Shown: piece by piece, positions 25,558-34,074 of the stretch | Layout: every line of letters starts with the position of its first letter | How positions within the stretch are numbered: the stretch's first letter is position 1 | Source: Crocinitomix catalasitica ATCC 23190 | GTDB taxonomy: Bacteria > Bacteroidota > Bacteroidia > Flavobacteriales_D > Crocinitomicaceae | Reading direction: 5' to 3' | Assembly (NCBI RefSeq): GCF_000621625.1 | Contig: NZ_JHXV01000008.1 | Span: 144,695 to 208,694 of the forward strand | Length of the DNA stretch: 64,000 nt | The notes under the pieces: model-generated | Seen by the model: only the letters and a program-made list of their open reading frames with translations | What the model was told of the DNA's origin: nothing | Databases searched by the model: none | Made by a program: the position numbers and the translations under genes

Positions 25558-26358
25558 TTATTTTAAATTGATCAATCGCTCCGCAATAAGTTTTAAGTTC
25601 GGTTCGTTTATTTCCGGATTTGGAGCTAAAGGATAAAGTTGCGCACCTGGTCGACTGACAAATGCTCCTCTCCAATTGGCCCAGATAGCACCCGCAATAT
25701 CCCAACCATGTGCAGCGACTAATAAACATTCGTTCGGTTGAACGCCCATTTTTCTTGCTGCCCAATCGTAAGCATCTGTATGAGGTTTAAATTTACCGAT
25801 GTCTTCAATGCTCAATCGCTCGTCGAATAAATCAATTAATCCCGCATTCTTGAATTGTGTTTCCACGCCAATATTCGAAGAGTTAGTGAAAGATACTAAT
25901 TTGTATCCTGCCGCTTTTAAAGCTTCTAACGATTCTCTAACTTCTGGATGTGCGGGTAACGAACGAATGGGACCAAGGATTGCTGCTTGTGCCTCTTCCT
26001 CACTTAAAGTGATGCCATTATTGGCTGCAACCATTTGTAAAGCGGCTGAACCAATTATTCCGAAATCATTGTATTGTCGCCCGACAGTTGATACCAATGA
26101 GTATTGTAACATTGTTGTAAACCAAAGTGGTAAAAGTTCTTTTCTACCGCCCAATGCATCACCTACACTTTTTTTCATCACGGTTAAGTCTAATAATGTT
26201 TCGTTGACATCAAAGAATAGGACTTTTGGTCTTGTGCTGTTGTTTTCGTTTGTTTTTGTCATTGTTTCGTTTTTAGCAAATGTGAATTGTGGTATTGTCG
26301 CGCCAGCTATGCCTAGAATGGCTGACTTTTTTATAAAGTTTCTTCTGGTGTTTTTCAT
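25558..26358 (-). CDS. Haloacid dehalogenase type II family protein with Tat signal
   Basis: I start at ATG 26356-26358, giving an N-terminus with a twin-arginine motif (TRRNFIKKSAILG) and a hydrophobic stretch, so the protein is probably exported folded. A longer frame adds nine residues that run into the operator. The enzyme part begins VLFFDVNETLLD with nucleophile Asp50, then shows VSFTNSS (motif II), KFKPHTDAY (motif III Lys) and LVAAHGWDIAGA (motif IV). This is the L-2-haloacid dehalogenase subgroup, which hydrolyses 2-haloacids. A Tat signal is unusual for the subgroup. Its partners are the TetR gene upstream and the SDR downstream. Confidence 0.85.
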   Translation of the reverse strand: MKNTRRNFIKKSAILGIAGATIPQFTFAKNETMTKTNENNSTRPKVLFFDVNETLLDLTVMKKSVGDALGGRKELLPLWFTTMLQYSLVSTVGRQYNDFGIIGSAALQMVAANNGITLSEEEAQAAILGPIRSLPAHPEVRESLEALKAAGYKLVSFTNSSNIGVETQFKNAGLIDLFDERLSIEDIGKFKPHTDAYDWAARKMGVQPNECLLVAAHGWDIAGAIWANWRGAFVSRPGAQLYPLAPNPEINEPNLKLIAERLINLK

Positions 26359-26376
26359 TTTAATCTTTGTTAATTT

Positions 26377-26404
26377 ATAAAACATTCGTAACCGTATGTT
26401 TTAT
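26377..26404. promoter_or_regulatory. Probable TetR operator upstream of the dehalogenase gene
   Basis: A 28-bp palindrome with arms ATAAAACATTCG and CGTATGTTTTAT around TAAC has one mismatch in 12. It sits between the TetR stop and the dehalogenase start (18 bp before the ATG). A related half-palindrome lies at the TetR promoter. Size and placement fit a TetR-family operator. Confidence 0.65.
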
Positions 26405-26418
26405 GGTAAAAAAAATAT

Positions 26419-27021
26419 TTAAGCTTTTAATCTTTCTAAAAATAATGCAAGTCCCATTAAATATTGATCAAGGATGACATCGTCTTCGTATAATTTTCTA
26501 ATTCCTCTAATTCCTTCAAAAGCACTGATTAAATAAATAGCAATGGCTTCACTTGCAATACTAGACTTAATGGTTTTTTCCGCTTTTCCACGCTCAATTA
26601 AACAGATCAATTCTGTTTTCCAGGCTTCAATTATTTTTTGTAAAGCAACTTGATAGGTTTGCTCATAATCTCCAATCTCATTGATGAAATTATTCATTGG
26701 ACAACCATGTTCTTTATCGTAAAGCGGAAATGATTTGATTCGATTTAAAAAGGTCGATGACAATATCTCATAAGCATCTCCATTAGCATGTAAGGGAATG
26801 ATCATTCCTTCGTAAACCCTTTTCCGTATTTTTAATTTGATGACTTCTAAACCAATCTCTTTTTTGTTCTTATAGTGATGGTAGAATGCGCCTTTTGAAA
26901 GCTGTGTGGCTTTCATTATTTTTTCAATACTCGTCGTTTTAAAACCGTTTTCATAGAACAGATTAAACGCCTCATTAATGATGAGTTGTTTGGTTTGTTG
27001 CGATTTTAAATCTTGTTGCAT
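26419..27021 (-). CDS. TetR/AcrR family transcriptional regulator
   Basis: The N-terminal helix-turn-helix is clear at residues 9-60 (LIINEAFNLFYENGFKTTSIEKIMKATQLSKGAFYHHYKNKKEIG). A ligand-binding helical domain follows (PLYDKEHGCPMNNFINEIGDYEQTYQ, YLISAFEGIRGIRKL), like the C-terminal domain of regulators of the YxaF/AcrR type. At 200 residues it has normal length. It is transcribed in the same direction as the dehalogenase and SDR genes, and palindromes sharing AAAACATnCG lie both in its own promoter and before the dehalogenase, so auto-repression and control of the pair is inferred. The inducer is unknown. Confidence 0.85.
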   Translation of the reverse strand: MQQDLKSQQTKQLIINEAFNLFYENGFKTTSIEKIMKATQLSKGAFYHHYKNKKEIGLEVIKLKIRKRVYEGMIIPLHANGDAYEILSSTFLNRIKSFPLYDKEHGCPMNNFINEIGDYEQTYQVALQKIIEAWKTELICLIERGKAEKTIKSSIASEAIAIYLISAFEGIRGIRKLYEDDVILDQYLMGLALFLERLKA

Positions 27022-27025
27022 GTTG

Positions 27026-27062
27026 CAAACATAAATAAAAAATACCTATTCGAATGTTTTAG
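27026..27062 (-). promoter_or_regulatory. tetR promoter -7 element with overlapping operator-like half-site
   Basis: On the minus strand TATGTTTG (27026-27033) matches the TAnnTTTG element and lies only 4 bp before the tetR ATG, so the mRNA may be nearly leaderless. Just upstream, AAAACATTCG (27051-27060) repeats the operator arm found at 26377-26404. Confidence 0.5.
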
Positions 27063-27098
27063 ATAAGCGCTTTAACTTCTTTTTAACAGACTTTAAGT

Positions 27099-28964
27099 TT
27101 ACTTCACCACTATATTTGTGTAGATTTTGTCTTCTTGCTCAATCTTGAGAACATAATGTCCATGCGCTAATCCATCCAAATTATCAATTGTTTGATCGGT
27201 AACCTGACCTTGACGAACCATTTGACCTAAGTTGTTAATTAACGAATAATTCGATCCTTCTTCAATATTTGTCAAACGAATTTTGTCTTTAAATGGATTA
27301 GGGTAAGCAATCATTTTCGAATCACTATCCAAATCATCTAAACCAACAGTTGCAGGTTTAAGTTTTGCCATATGATTGTAGTTGGTTAGACTTATGCCGT
27401 TTGATCTAAAATCTCCACCAATGTATAAATTTACATTTAATGCCAAAAGGGAATGAACAGTTCCAAGGAATTCCGCTATGGGATTAAAACGATCATATAT
27501 CAAATGGTAATAGGCTAAATTTCTGCCATGAGTTCCTCCAAAACCGCCATATCTAAAATCACCACCTAGTACCAAATTCACATCGTCATAAAATTCAATG
27601 TCATTAAAAGATACATAGTCTTCATCAAAGAATTCATCTAGTGTCACAAGTGGAAGCATTGTTTCAGCGAAATAACGACTTAAACAAACATTACTCTCCG
27701 TATCTCGATTAGCAGAACCTCCGAAATAGATCGAGGATCCGATACTTTTAACACATTTAATTGTGTCACTTACTGTAGGTTCGTTAATGGCATTCCACCC
27801 TGATAATACACTGTTATATAGAATGTTTTTGACAATATGAGTTGACGCTATTCCTTCGTCATCATAAGTTGTAGCGGCATTAAAACTACCTGCAAAAAGA
27901 TGGCCTAAACTGGTTTGTTCTGCTGTATAAATATGTCCATCTATTTCTGCACTTTTAGTCCATTCACCTGCATCGTTTAATAACCAAATTTCTTGACCTG
28001 GAATGTCAGGATGACTAATGGCTAAATATATTTGATTCGAACCATATGCTATTTTTCCTGTTGAGCTAATAGCGCCTGAACGTGTTGGTATTGTTTCATA
28101 AAACCAATCTCCATCTTGGTAACGTGCCATTGGGTAAGATATATCATCATGAATTAACTCACCATAAACGTAGATACCGTCGTCTACTGTATAAAATAAA
28201 CCACTCACCATACCTGAAATTCCTTCGCCGAGACATGACAATATTCCATCTTCATATTTACCAATATTTAAACAGGGTAAATCATCTACGTCAGTAAAAT
28301 CTCCGGAGAAAATAAAATCATCTGGACCAATATATTTGACCATCATTTTTACAGAACCATTTGTTCCATTGTGGATGGTGTCATAGCTTTCCGCTGGAGG
28401 GTATCCTGGCTGAATCCATGCCAATTCGTCCACAGTAAATCCAAATTCGTTCGCCCACTCGTGAACACCAGCTGTTTTAATATCTGCGATATAATCGTAT
28501 TGATGTGTTGCATTTATGCGTGCAACTAAATCACTATTCCCTGATACCTCCATCATATAACCAACTGCACAATGGGTGTTTTTTGCATCTACAAAACAAG
28601 GCTGACGATGTGCATAAGCCATGTTTTCAGGGAACAGTTTTGCATCGGCATATCTTTCCAATTCGTCCAATAATTCCCAACGATTTTGAAGCTGGGTTTT
28701 ATTGAAATTCGAATTATAATTTTTTCTTAAATCGGCTATTACTGCGTTGAGGTGATATTGAATTCGGTCTGCATCTGTTGTAAATGAAATAGCTTTGGTA
28801 GTATGACTTTTATGCTGCTTTACCCATTCTTGATTTACTGTTGCTAAATGTGTGAATGCCGACTGCCATTCGTTCGGTTGAATTGTTGTATGTGCAAGTA
28901 AATTATTAGAAAACCCTGTAAAAAGCAAAAGGATTGAACTAAAAAACAAGAAGAATTTTTTCAT
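27099..28964 (-). CDS. T9SS-secreted protein, probable propeller-like core
   Basis: A signal peptide (residues 1-24, ending LLAH) is followed by about 170 residues with conserved cysteines (QPCFVDAKNTHCAVGYMME), a segment seen in other Bacteroidota secreted proteins before WIQPGYPP. Residues 210-530 carry repeated short beta motifs (FIFSGDF, IYVYGEL, SIYFGGSA, VNLVLGGDF, VNLYIGGDF) suggesting a beta-propeller. A type A T9SS sorting domain closes the 621-residue protein (AYPNPFKDKIRLTN...GHYVLKIEQED...NIVVK). It is expected to be exported to the surface. The role is unknown. It is a single gene divergent from the LVIVD lipoprotein cluster. Confidence 0.75.
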   Translation of the reverse strand: MKKFFLFFSSILLLFTGFSNNLLAHTTIQPNEWQSAFTHLATVNQEWVKQHKSHTTKAISFTTDADRIQYHLNAVIADLRKNYNSNFNKTQLQNRWELLDELERYADAKLFPENMAYAHRQPCFVDAKNTHCAVGYMMEVSGNSDLVARINATHQYDYIADIKTAGVHEWANEFGFTVDELAWIQPGYPPAESYDTIHNGTNGSVKMMVKYIGPDDFIFSGDFTDVDDLPCLNIGKYEDGILSCLGEGISGMVSGLFYTVDDGIYVYGELIHDDISYPMARYQDGDWFYETIPTRSGAISSTGKIAYGSNQIYLAISHPDIPGQEIWLLNDAGEWTKSAEIDGHIYTAEQTSLGHLFAGSFNAATTYDDEGIASTHIVKNILYNSVLSGWNAINEPTVSDTIKCVKSIGSSIYFGGSANRDTESNVCLSRYFAETMLPLVTLDEFFDEDYVSFNDIEFYDDVNLVLGGDFRYGGFGGTHGRNLAYYHLIYDRFNPIAEFLGTVHSLLALNVNLYIGGDFRSNGISLTNYNHMAKLKPATVGLDDLDSDSKMIAYPNPFKDKIRLTNIEEGSNYSLINNLGQMVRQGQVTDQTIDNLDGLAHGHYVLKIEQEDKIYTNIVVK

Positions 28965-29128
28965 AGCAAAAGCGTGTTAAAACAATATTTATTTCAATGG
29001 AAACGAATTGTTTATGTGAAAGGTTGATGCTGAAGTTAAGAAAAAAATAATCAGGATGCAACCCTTTTTAATTAACGATCATCATATAATTAACTGACCG
29101 AAATTAAAAATTATTAATTCGTTTAAAA

Positions 29129-30409
29129 ATGAAAAAAGCAGCATTATTTTTATCACTTATTGTATTGTTATCGGCTTGTAAAGACAAGTTCTATAATAAA
29201 TACGTAGCACATGTTCCTGTATATATGGATTTTGAAATGTTCCGTCAATCTGGAAATTTTGAAGGGCCAAAAAGTATAACTGAAAAAGGGAATATTTATA
29301 TTAAAGATCAATATTTGTTTATTGTCGATCCAAATGAAGGAATTCATTTTATTGATAATTCCAACCCAGCTTCACCATCGCAAATTGGATTTCTAAATCT
29401 AATTGGTACCTCTGGAATGGCAATTAAAGACAACTATTTGTACGTGAATAGTTTAATTGATTTAGTGGTATTTGATATCTCTAATGTTTTTGCTCCTGTT
29501 GAGGTTGCTCGATTGGAGGATCAATTTCCTAATGCTTTGCCTGTTACTGATGTGAATTATCCGTTTACAGAAATAGATAAGAGCAAGGGTGTAGTAGTTG
29601 CTTGGGAAACAAAAGAAGTGAAAGAAGAGGTAAGTACGAATAATCCTACTTGGGTGGGTTGTGCAAATTGTGATTTTAACGTCCTTCCAAGTAAGAATTT
29701 GATAGCGATGGAGAGTTTTGCCGTTAGTAGTGATGGTGGTGGAAGTGCTGTTGGTATCTCTGGTTCAATTAGCCTATTTACTATATTGAATGATCATCTC
29801 TATATCATGGATAATTATTCAATTTTAAGTCCAATTTCAATTGCTGATCCAACGAATCCTATAGCACATGAAAAAATCGCAACGTGGGGTGAAGTAGAAA
29901 CTTTATTTCCTTATAAAGAACATATTTTTATGGGTACACCATCTGGTATTTTAATTTACAATACGATTAATCCAAATGTACCTGAGTATGTTTCTTCTTT
30001 GAGTCATGCAAGAGGTTGTGATCCCGTAGTTGTTCAAGATGATATCGCATATGTTACTGTTCGTTCTGGTGGGCCATGTGGCGGAGATATCAATCAATTA
30101 GATGTGATTGATGTGTCTAATATTAGTACACCAATACTAAAATCAAGGTTTCAAATGGAGAATCCTCATGGGTTAGGAATAGATGGAAATCAACTGTTTA
30201 TTTGCGATGGAGATGCAGGTTTAAAAGTTTTTGATGCTTCAAATCCTATAGATGCTGGCAATAATTTAATTGCGAAGTTTAAAAATATTCAAGCTACAGA
30301 CGTGATTCCTTTTGGAGATGTGGCAATATTAATCGGTGATGACGGAATTTATCAATATGATTATGCGGATGTGAACGATATCAAGTTATTAAGCAAAATA
30401 AAATTTTAA
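29129..30409 (+). CDS. LVIVD-repeat lipoprotein
   Basis: An SPII signal (LSLIVLLSAC, lipid-attached Cys17) starts this 426-residue protein. The rest is built from LVIVD-type repeats (DQYLFIVDPNEGIHFIDNSNPASP, DNYLYVNSLIDLVVFDISNVFAP, DHLYIMDNYSILSPISIADPTNP, GNQLFICDGDAGLKVFDASNP), which form a beta-propeller in related proteins. It is a probable outer-membrane lipoprotein with binding or structural function. No enzymatic motif is seen. It begins a run of five short-spaced genes, four of them lipoproteins, ending at the ECF sigma gene. Confidence 0.8.
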   Translation: MKKAALFLSLIVLLSACKDKFYNKYVAHVPVYMDFEMFRQSGNFEGPKSITEKGNIYIKDQYLFIVDPNEGIHFIDNSNPASPSQIGFLNLIGTSGMAIKDNYLYVNSLIDLVVFDISNVFAPVEVARLEDQFPNALPVTDVNYPFTEIDKSKGVVVAWETKEVKEEVSTNNPTWVGCANCDFNVLPSKNLIAMESFAVSSDGGGSAVGISGSISLFTILNDHLYIMDNYSILSPISIADPTNPIAHEKIATWGEVETLFPYKEHIFMGTPSGILIYNTINPNVPEYVSSLSHARGCDPVVVQDDIAYVTVRSGGPCGGDINQLDVIDVSNISTPILKSRFQMENPHGLGIDGNQLFICDGDAGLKVFDASNPIDAGNNLIAKFKNIQATDVIPFGDVAILIGDDGIYQYDYADVNDIKLLSKIKF

Positions 30410-30413
30410 GTCT

Positions 30414-30878
30414 ATGAGATATTTATCAATAATAGCAATGGTTTGCCTTCTATTAATAGGATGTAAAAAGAAAAAAGAAGAAAAAATATTGGCTGGAGAT
30501 AGTTTAACATTTGGTCATTTCTATGGTATGTGTGTGGGGGAAGAATGTACAGAAACATATAGGTTGACAGATGAGAAATTATTTGAGGACAGTAAAGATA
30601 CATATGGTTGCGCTGGGCCATATGAGTTTTATGAGATGCCTACAGAATATTTTGAAATTGCAGCATCTATTCCTTCGTTAATGCCAGCAGAATTATTGGC
30701 GAGTCCGGATACATCATTTGGGAGTCCAGATATTGCTGATGGAGGAGGTTTGTTTGTGCAGTACAAACAAGGTGATCGCGTACAGACTTGGACCATGGAT
30801 ATAGGAGACAAGAATCCCGCTTTTTTGCATGATTTTGTCGATTTATTAAATGAAAAAATTAAACTTTTACAGGAATGA
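30414..30878 (+). CDS. Conserved Bacteroidota lipoprotein
   Basis: A short SPII signal (VCLLLIGC, Cys17) is followed by a Lys/Glu run and a 130-residue domain. The LTFGHFYGMCVGEECTETYRLTDEKLFED stretch belongs to a family of small Bacteroidota proteins that I recognise as conserved but functionally unknown. Three cysteines (in GMCVGEEC and YGC) could form a disulphide in the periplasm. It starts 4 bp after the LVIVD stop and overlaps the next gene by 4 bp (ATGA). Confidence 0.65.
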   Translation: MRYLSIIAMVCLLLIGCKKKKEEKILAGDSLTFGHFYGMCVGEECTETYRLTDEKLFEDSKDTYGCAGPYEFYEMPTEYFEIAASIPSLMPAELLASPDTSFGSPDIADGGGLFVQYKQGDRVQTWTMDIGDKNPAFLHDFVDLLNEKIKLLQE

Positions 30879-31198
30879 AAAATATAGTATTTATAGGATT
30901 AATAATGGTTGCGATGTTTAGTTGCAATAAAGATGATGACGACTTTACAAATTGTTATGCAGGACCATGTACAGGTGACGTAAAAGGTCAATTATTGGAT
31001 TATAATGGTTTAGATGGTTGCGGATGGGTGATAAAATTAGATGAAGGTGGAATTTTAGAGCCAACCAATTTAGATGATTTTGTGACTGATTTAGTAGATG
31101 GAGAAATAGTATATGTTGATTATGTTACTTCGGCTCAGCTTGCAAGTATTTGTATGGTTGGTGAGGTTGTCGATTTAAGATGTGTTTCAAGAAGATAA
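30875..31198 (+). CDS. Small cysteine-containing lipoprotein
   Basis: The start overlaps the previous stop by 4 bp (ATGA). The SPII signal is IMVAMFSC, with lipidated Cys17. The mature 90 residues have an Asp run (NKDDDD) as an export spacer and a beta-rich small domain with several Cys (NCYAGPCTGDV, DGCGWVIKL, CMVGEVVDLRC). The fold is not recognised. Its tight coupling to the preceding lipoprotein suggests they act together at the outer membrane. Confidence 0.6.
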   Translation: MKNIVFIGLIMVAMFSCNKDDDDFTNCYAGPCTGDVKGQLLDYNGLDGCGWVIKLDEGGILEPTNLDDFVTDLVDGEIVYVDYVTSAQLASICMVGEVVDLRCVSRR

Positions 31199-31203
31199 GA
31201 ATT

Positions 31204-31746
31204 ATGAAAAAGAGAATAGCAATAATATTTGTAGTATTAATTTCTTTAGGAGGTTATGCGCAATCAGAGACAATTAGCCCGGTTGTAAACGAAAAATCGT
31301 CGGTCAGTGGTTTTTATAACCGGGTTAATTTAGGTATTTTAGGAGGCAGTGACGTTTCAGCCTCCTTTCATGTAGTGAATGGCTACAGGATTAATGAACA
31401 TTGGAGTGCCGGTTTCGGTCTTGGAGCTGAAAATTTTAGATGGAATTCGTATGTGCCACTTTTTCTTGAAGGTAATTATAGTTTATTGTCTTCAGGATCG
31501 ACTCCTTTTGTAAATGTGATGGCGGGTTATTTATTGCCATTTAGAAATGTAGGAAGCGAAAAAGGAGGCTTTACATGTGGTGGAAATTTAGGATTCGATT
31601 TTTTTATAAGTGATCATTTTGGAATCACAACTTCAGTTGGCTATAGATTCGCTATTATTAGCACTGAAACTAATGGTTGGGATGATTTTTTAAATGTTCA
31701 ACAAGCCAATAGATATGCAATTAAATTTGGTGTAATATTTAAATAG
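31204..31746 (+). CDS. Small outer-membrane beta-barrel protein
   Basis: The start is taken at ATG 31204, giving a clean signal peptide (MKKRIAIIFVVLISLGGYAQ); the frame extends eight codons upstream into the previous gene. The remaining 160 residues alternate in amphipathic strands (NRVNLGILGGSDVSASFHVVNGYRI-type, SAGFGLGAENFRW, FVNVMAGYLLPF, FGITTSVGYRFAII, YAIKFGVIF). It ends in an aromatic strand, as outer-membrane barrels do. It is the fourth gene of the lipoprotein cluster. Role unknown. Confidence 0.65.
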   Translation: MKKRIAIIFVVLISLGGYAQSETISPVVNEKSSVSGFYNRVNLGILGGSDVSASFHVVNGYRINEHWSAGFGLGAENFRWNSYVPLFLEGNYSLLSSGSTPFVNVMAGYLLPFRNVGSEKGGFTCGGNLGFDFFISDHFGITTSVGYRFAIISTETNGWDDFLNVQQANRYAIKFGVIFK

Positions 31747-31748
31747 TG

Positions 31749-32126
31749 ATGAAGAGATTTATATATCTAGGGTTATTATTGAGTTTAATGGCATGTAAAA
31801 AAGATGTGCCTGAAGAAACTGAAAAAATTAAGATTGATGAAGGAGGATTGATTGCAGTTCCAGCATGTATTCAAGATAAGATTGATTTTATTCTTACGCA
31901 AGAACCTTACAGTCCAGCTGCAGAAGTATGGAGTTGGTATAACGATACAAGTTTATATTATTATATCACTTCAGATTGTTGCGATCAGTTTAATTATCTT
32001 TATTCAGAAAACTGTGATACTATTTGCGCTCCAGACGGAGGGTTTTCAGGTGAAGGATCGGGTGATTGTCCGGAATTCACTAATACCTTAGAAAAAACGT
32101 TAGTATGGAGTGATGATAGAGAGTAA
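31749..32126 (+). CDS. Small lipoprotein
   Basis: I use ATG 31749; an in-frame GTG one codon upstream overlaps the barrel gene's stop. The SPII signal is LLLSLMAC, with lipidated Cys near residue 16. The mature 109 residues contain the pattern ACIQDKIDFIL...EVWSWYNDTSLYYYITSDCCDQFNYLY and a Gly/Ser/acidic tail. The ITSDCCDQF part resembles small Bacteroidota lipoproteins of the DUF6970 type, which have a conserved Cys pair. It ends the cluster 30 bp before the sigma-factor reading frame. Confidence 0.6.
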   Translation: MKRFIYLGLLLSLMACKKDVPEETEKIKIDEGGLIAVPACIQDKIDFILTQEPYSPAAEVWSWYNDTSLYYYITSDCCDQFNYLYSENCDTICAPDGGFSGEGSGDCPEFTNTLEKTLVWSDDRE

Positions 32127-32156
32127 GGTTAATTTCTATCAATAAACTAAAATACA

Positions 32157-32738
32157 ATTAGTCAATTTAAGCACTATACTGATCTTGAAATAGTTCTGTT
32201 TTGTATCGATGGAAATCGGCAAGGCCAGCAAGAATTGTATCTAAGATATGTTGGAATGATGAAGAGTGTTTGTATGCGATATGCAAAAGACGAGATGGAA
32301 GCTGAAGACATTTTACAAGAGGCTTTTATCTCAGTATTTAAAAATATCAAATCATATAAATCTGAAGGGGCATTAGGTGCTTGGTTGAGAAGGATTACTG
32401 TGAATAAAGCGATTGAACAGTTTCGGAAGAATAAAACCTTGCAAAAATTAAGTGAGAATGTTGGCTACTTTCAAGCGGACGAAGATTTTGAAATTACGGT
32501 ACTCAATCAACTCAATTTAGATGATTTAATCGCCAAAATTGCAACACTTCCAGTCGGATATAGAACCGTTTTTAATCTCTATGCGATTGAAGGGTATACG
32601 CATAAAGAAATTGGTGAAATGTTGAAAATTTCACCAGGCACTTCAAAATCGCAATACAGTCGCGCTAGGAATTTGTTAAATGAAATTATTACTTCTGAAA
32701 TTGAAGCTGATAAAATAAGATTGAATTATGCAAACTGA
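32157..32738 (+). CDS. ECF-type RNA polymerase sigma factor with unclear start codon
   Basis: Region 2 (MRYAKDEMEAEDILQEAFISVFKNI...GALGAWLRRITVNKAIEQFRKN) and region 4 (LPVGYRTVFNLYAIEGYTHKEIGEMLKISPGTSKSQYSRAR) identify an ECF sigma factor. The first in-frame conventional start (TTG 32235) would delete the N-terminal helix. The frame stays open and homologous-looking further back (HYTDLEIVLFCIDGNRQGQQELYLRY) to a stop at 32148-32150. No ATG or GTG is available, so I take ATT 32157 as the best guess. It overlaps the next gene by 11 bp, a membrane protein likely to be its partner. Confidence 0.8.
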   Translation: MSQFKHYTDLEIVLFCIDGNRQGQQELYLRYVGMMKSVCMRYAKDEMEAEDILQEAFISVFKNIKSYKSEGALGAWLRRITVNKAIEQFRKNKTLQKLSENVGYFQADEDFEITVLNQLNLDDLIAKIATLPVGYRTVFNLYAIEGYTHKEIGEMLKISPGTSKSQYSRARNLLNEIITSEIEADKIRLNYAN

Positions 32739-34074
32739 TAAACATAATGGGGCATTAGGCCATAAGTTTGATGGGCATGAGATTGCTCCAACGTCAGATT
32801 TATGGGCAAATATTGAAGCTAAACTTGACGAAAAAAATGATAGACGGATAATTGCTTGGTGGTGGTTTAGTGGCTTGGCAGCTGTTTTAGCACTTAGCTT
32901 TGGCGTGTATCAATTTGCTTATGTAAGTGGTAATGATATGATCTCTACTTTACATGAAAAGAATGCTACGATAGAAAATCAAACGAGTGACGAGGTTAAG
33001 GCCGAACAAAATGTTATTGATCTTTCAAGCGATATAAATAAAGATGCATTATCGAATAATTCGAACAAGAAAGTTGAAGTGGATCAAAATTTTGATAATA
33101 ACCTTGGAAACCAAGATCAGTATAGCACAGAGGTGCAAACGAATAGATCGTCTAAAAAAGGTGGTTTGAACATTGCTTCAAATAATACCAATAAAAATAG
33201 TGATGGTCTACAAGGTGGACAATCTCCCGATATAACATCGGATAATTCATCTGGATCAACACAGGGAAATGATTCGAAATTGGTTGCCATTAATGCAAAG
33301 GGAGCAGGTTTGAATGATCAAAATAAAGTGATAACGCAACCTGATGTTGATATCGACCTTTTGGCTTTGACGGAGGTTAATAATCTATCCCAAGGTTTTG
33401 AACAAGCTCAATTAGATCTAGCAATGAATCTAGATAAAGGTAAAATCAATAATGGTCGATGGGAATTGGGTGTAAACTATCAATATTCAACAACAGCAAC
33501 CACGATCTTTAAAAAAGAAATTGATAAATCGGTTAATACAGTTGGATTGGTTGATTCTGTTGTTGCGTTGGAATATCTAGAAAAACCGACCCAAAGCAAT
33601 AAAATTAAGCGGGTCTCAATTCCTGTTAATTTAAATGCTTCTATTGGCTATCAAATAAATCACCGGTTTACTGTTCGTTCTGGTTTAGGTTGGCAACGAA
33701 TAGTTGAACACAATACGGTAGCTGAAAACGTGAATCGAAATTCATTTAAAATACCAGTAATATTACAATGGAATTTTGTTGATCAATTTAGATGGGGGTT
33801 ATTTGCTAATGTCGGGTTGAATAATGAATTCTCATTCATAAAGATCGACAACGATAACTTTAGTTATTTGATAGCTGATTCGAATGAAAAAGTGCCATCA
33901 CATGAATTCCATTACGCACCTTCTATTCAACTTGACGCAGGTTTTAAATATGCACTATCCAATCGAATGAATGTTGAAGTTTCACCTTCCTTTAAGTATT
34001 ACCTTAGGAATACAGAGGGTGTGAAGTCTTTTTATTTTGGAGGTCAAGTTGGCGTGTATTGGAAGTTGAATTAA
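32728..34074 (+). CDS. Membrane protein: anti-sigma-like N-terminus, barrel-like C-terminus
   Basis: The first 45 residues are soluble (DLWANIEAKLDEKNDRR), then one membrane helix (about 45-65, WWWFSGLAAVLALSFGVYQFAY), as in the anti-sigma proteins often encoded after Bacteroidota ECF genes. A low-complexity Asn/Ser/Gln region follows at 75-240. The last 200 residues look like outer-membrane barrel strands (WELGVNYQYSTTATT, VSIPVNLNASIGYQI, FTVRSGLGWQRIV, YYLRNTEGVKSFYFGGQVGVYWKLN). It overlaps the sigma gene by 11 bp, implying coupled translation. It may sense envelope state and hold the sigma factor; this is inference from position and topology. Confidence 0.6.
   Translation: MQTDKHNGALGHKFDGHEIAPTSDLWANIEAKLDEKNDRRIIAWWWFSGLAAVLALSFGVYQFAYVSGNDMISTLHEKNATIENQTSDEVKAEQNVIDLSSDINKDALSNNSNKKVEVDQNFDNNLGNQDQYSTEVQTNRSSKKGGLNIASNNTNKNSDGLQGGQSPDITSDNSSGSTQGNDSKLVAINAKGAGLNDQNKVITQPDVDIDLLALTEVNNLSQGFEQAQLDLAMNLDKGKINNGRWELGVNYQYSTTATTIFKKEIDKSVNTVGLVDSVVALEYLEKPTQSNKIKRVSIPVNLNASIGYQINHRFTVRSGLGWQRIVEHNTVAENVNRNSFKIPVILQWNFVDQFRWGLFANVGLNNEFSFIKIDNDNFSYLIADSNEKVPSHEFHYAPSIQLDAGFKYALSNRMNVEVSPSFKYYLRNTEGVKSFYFGGQVGVYWKLN

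Noticed and set aside
25799..26380. 193-codon plus-strand frame inside the dehalogenase gene
   Set aside because: Antisense shadow of a gene with intact catalytic motifs.
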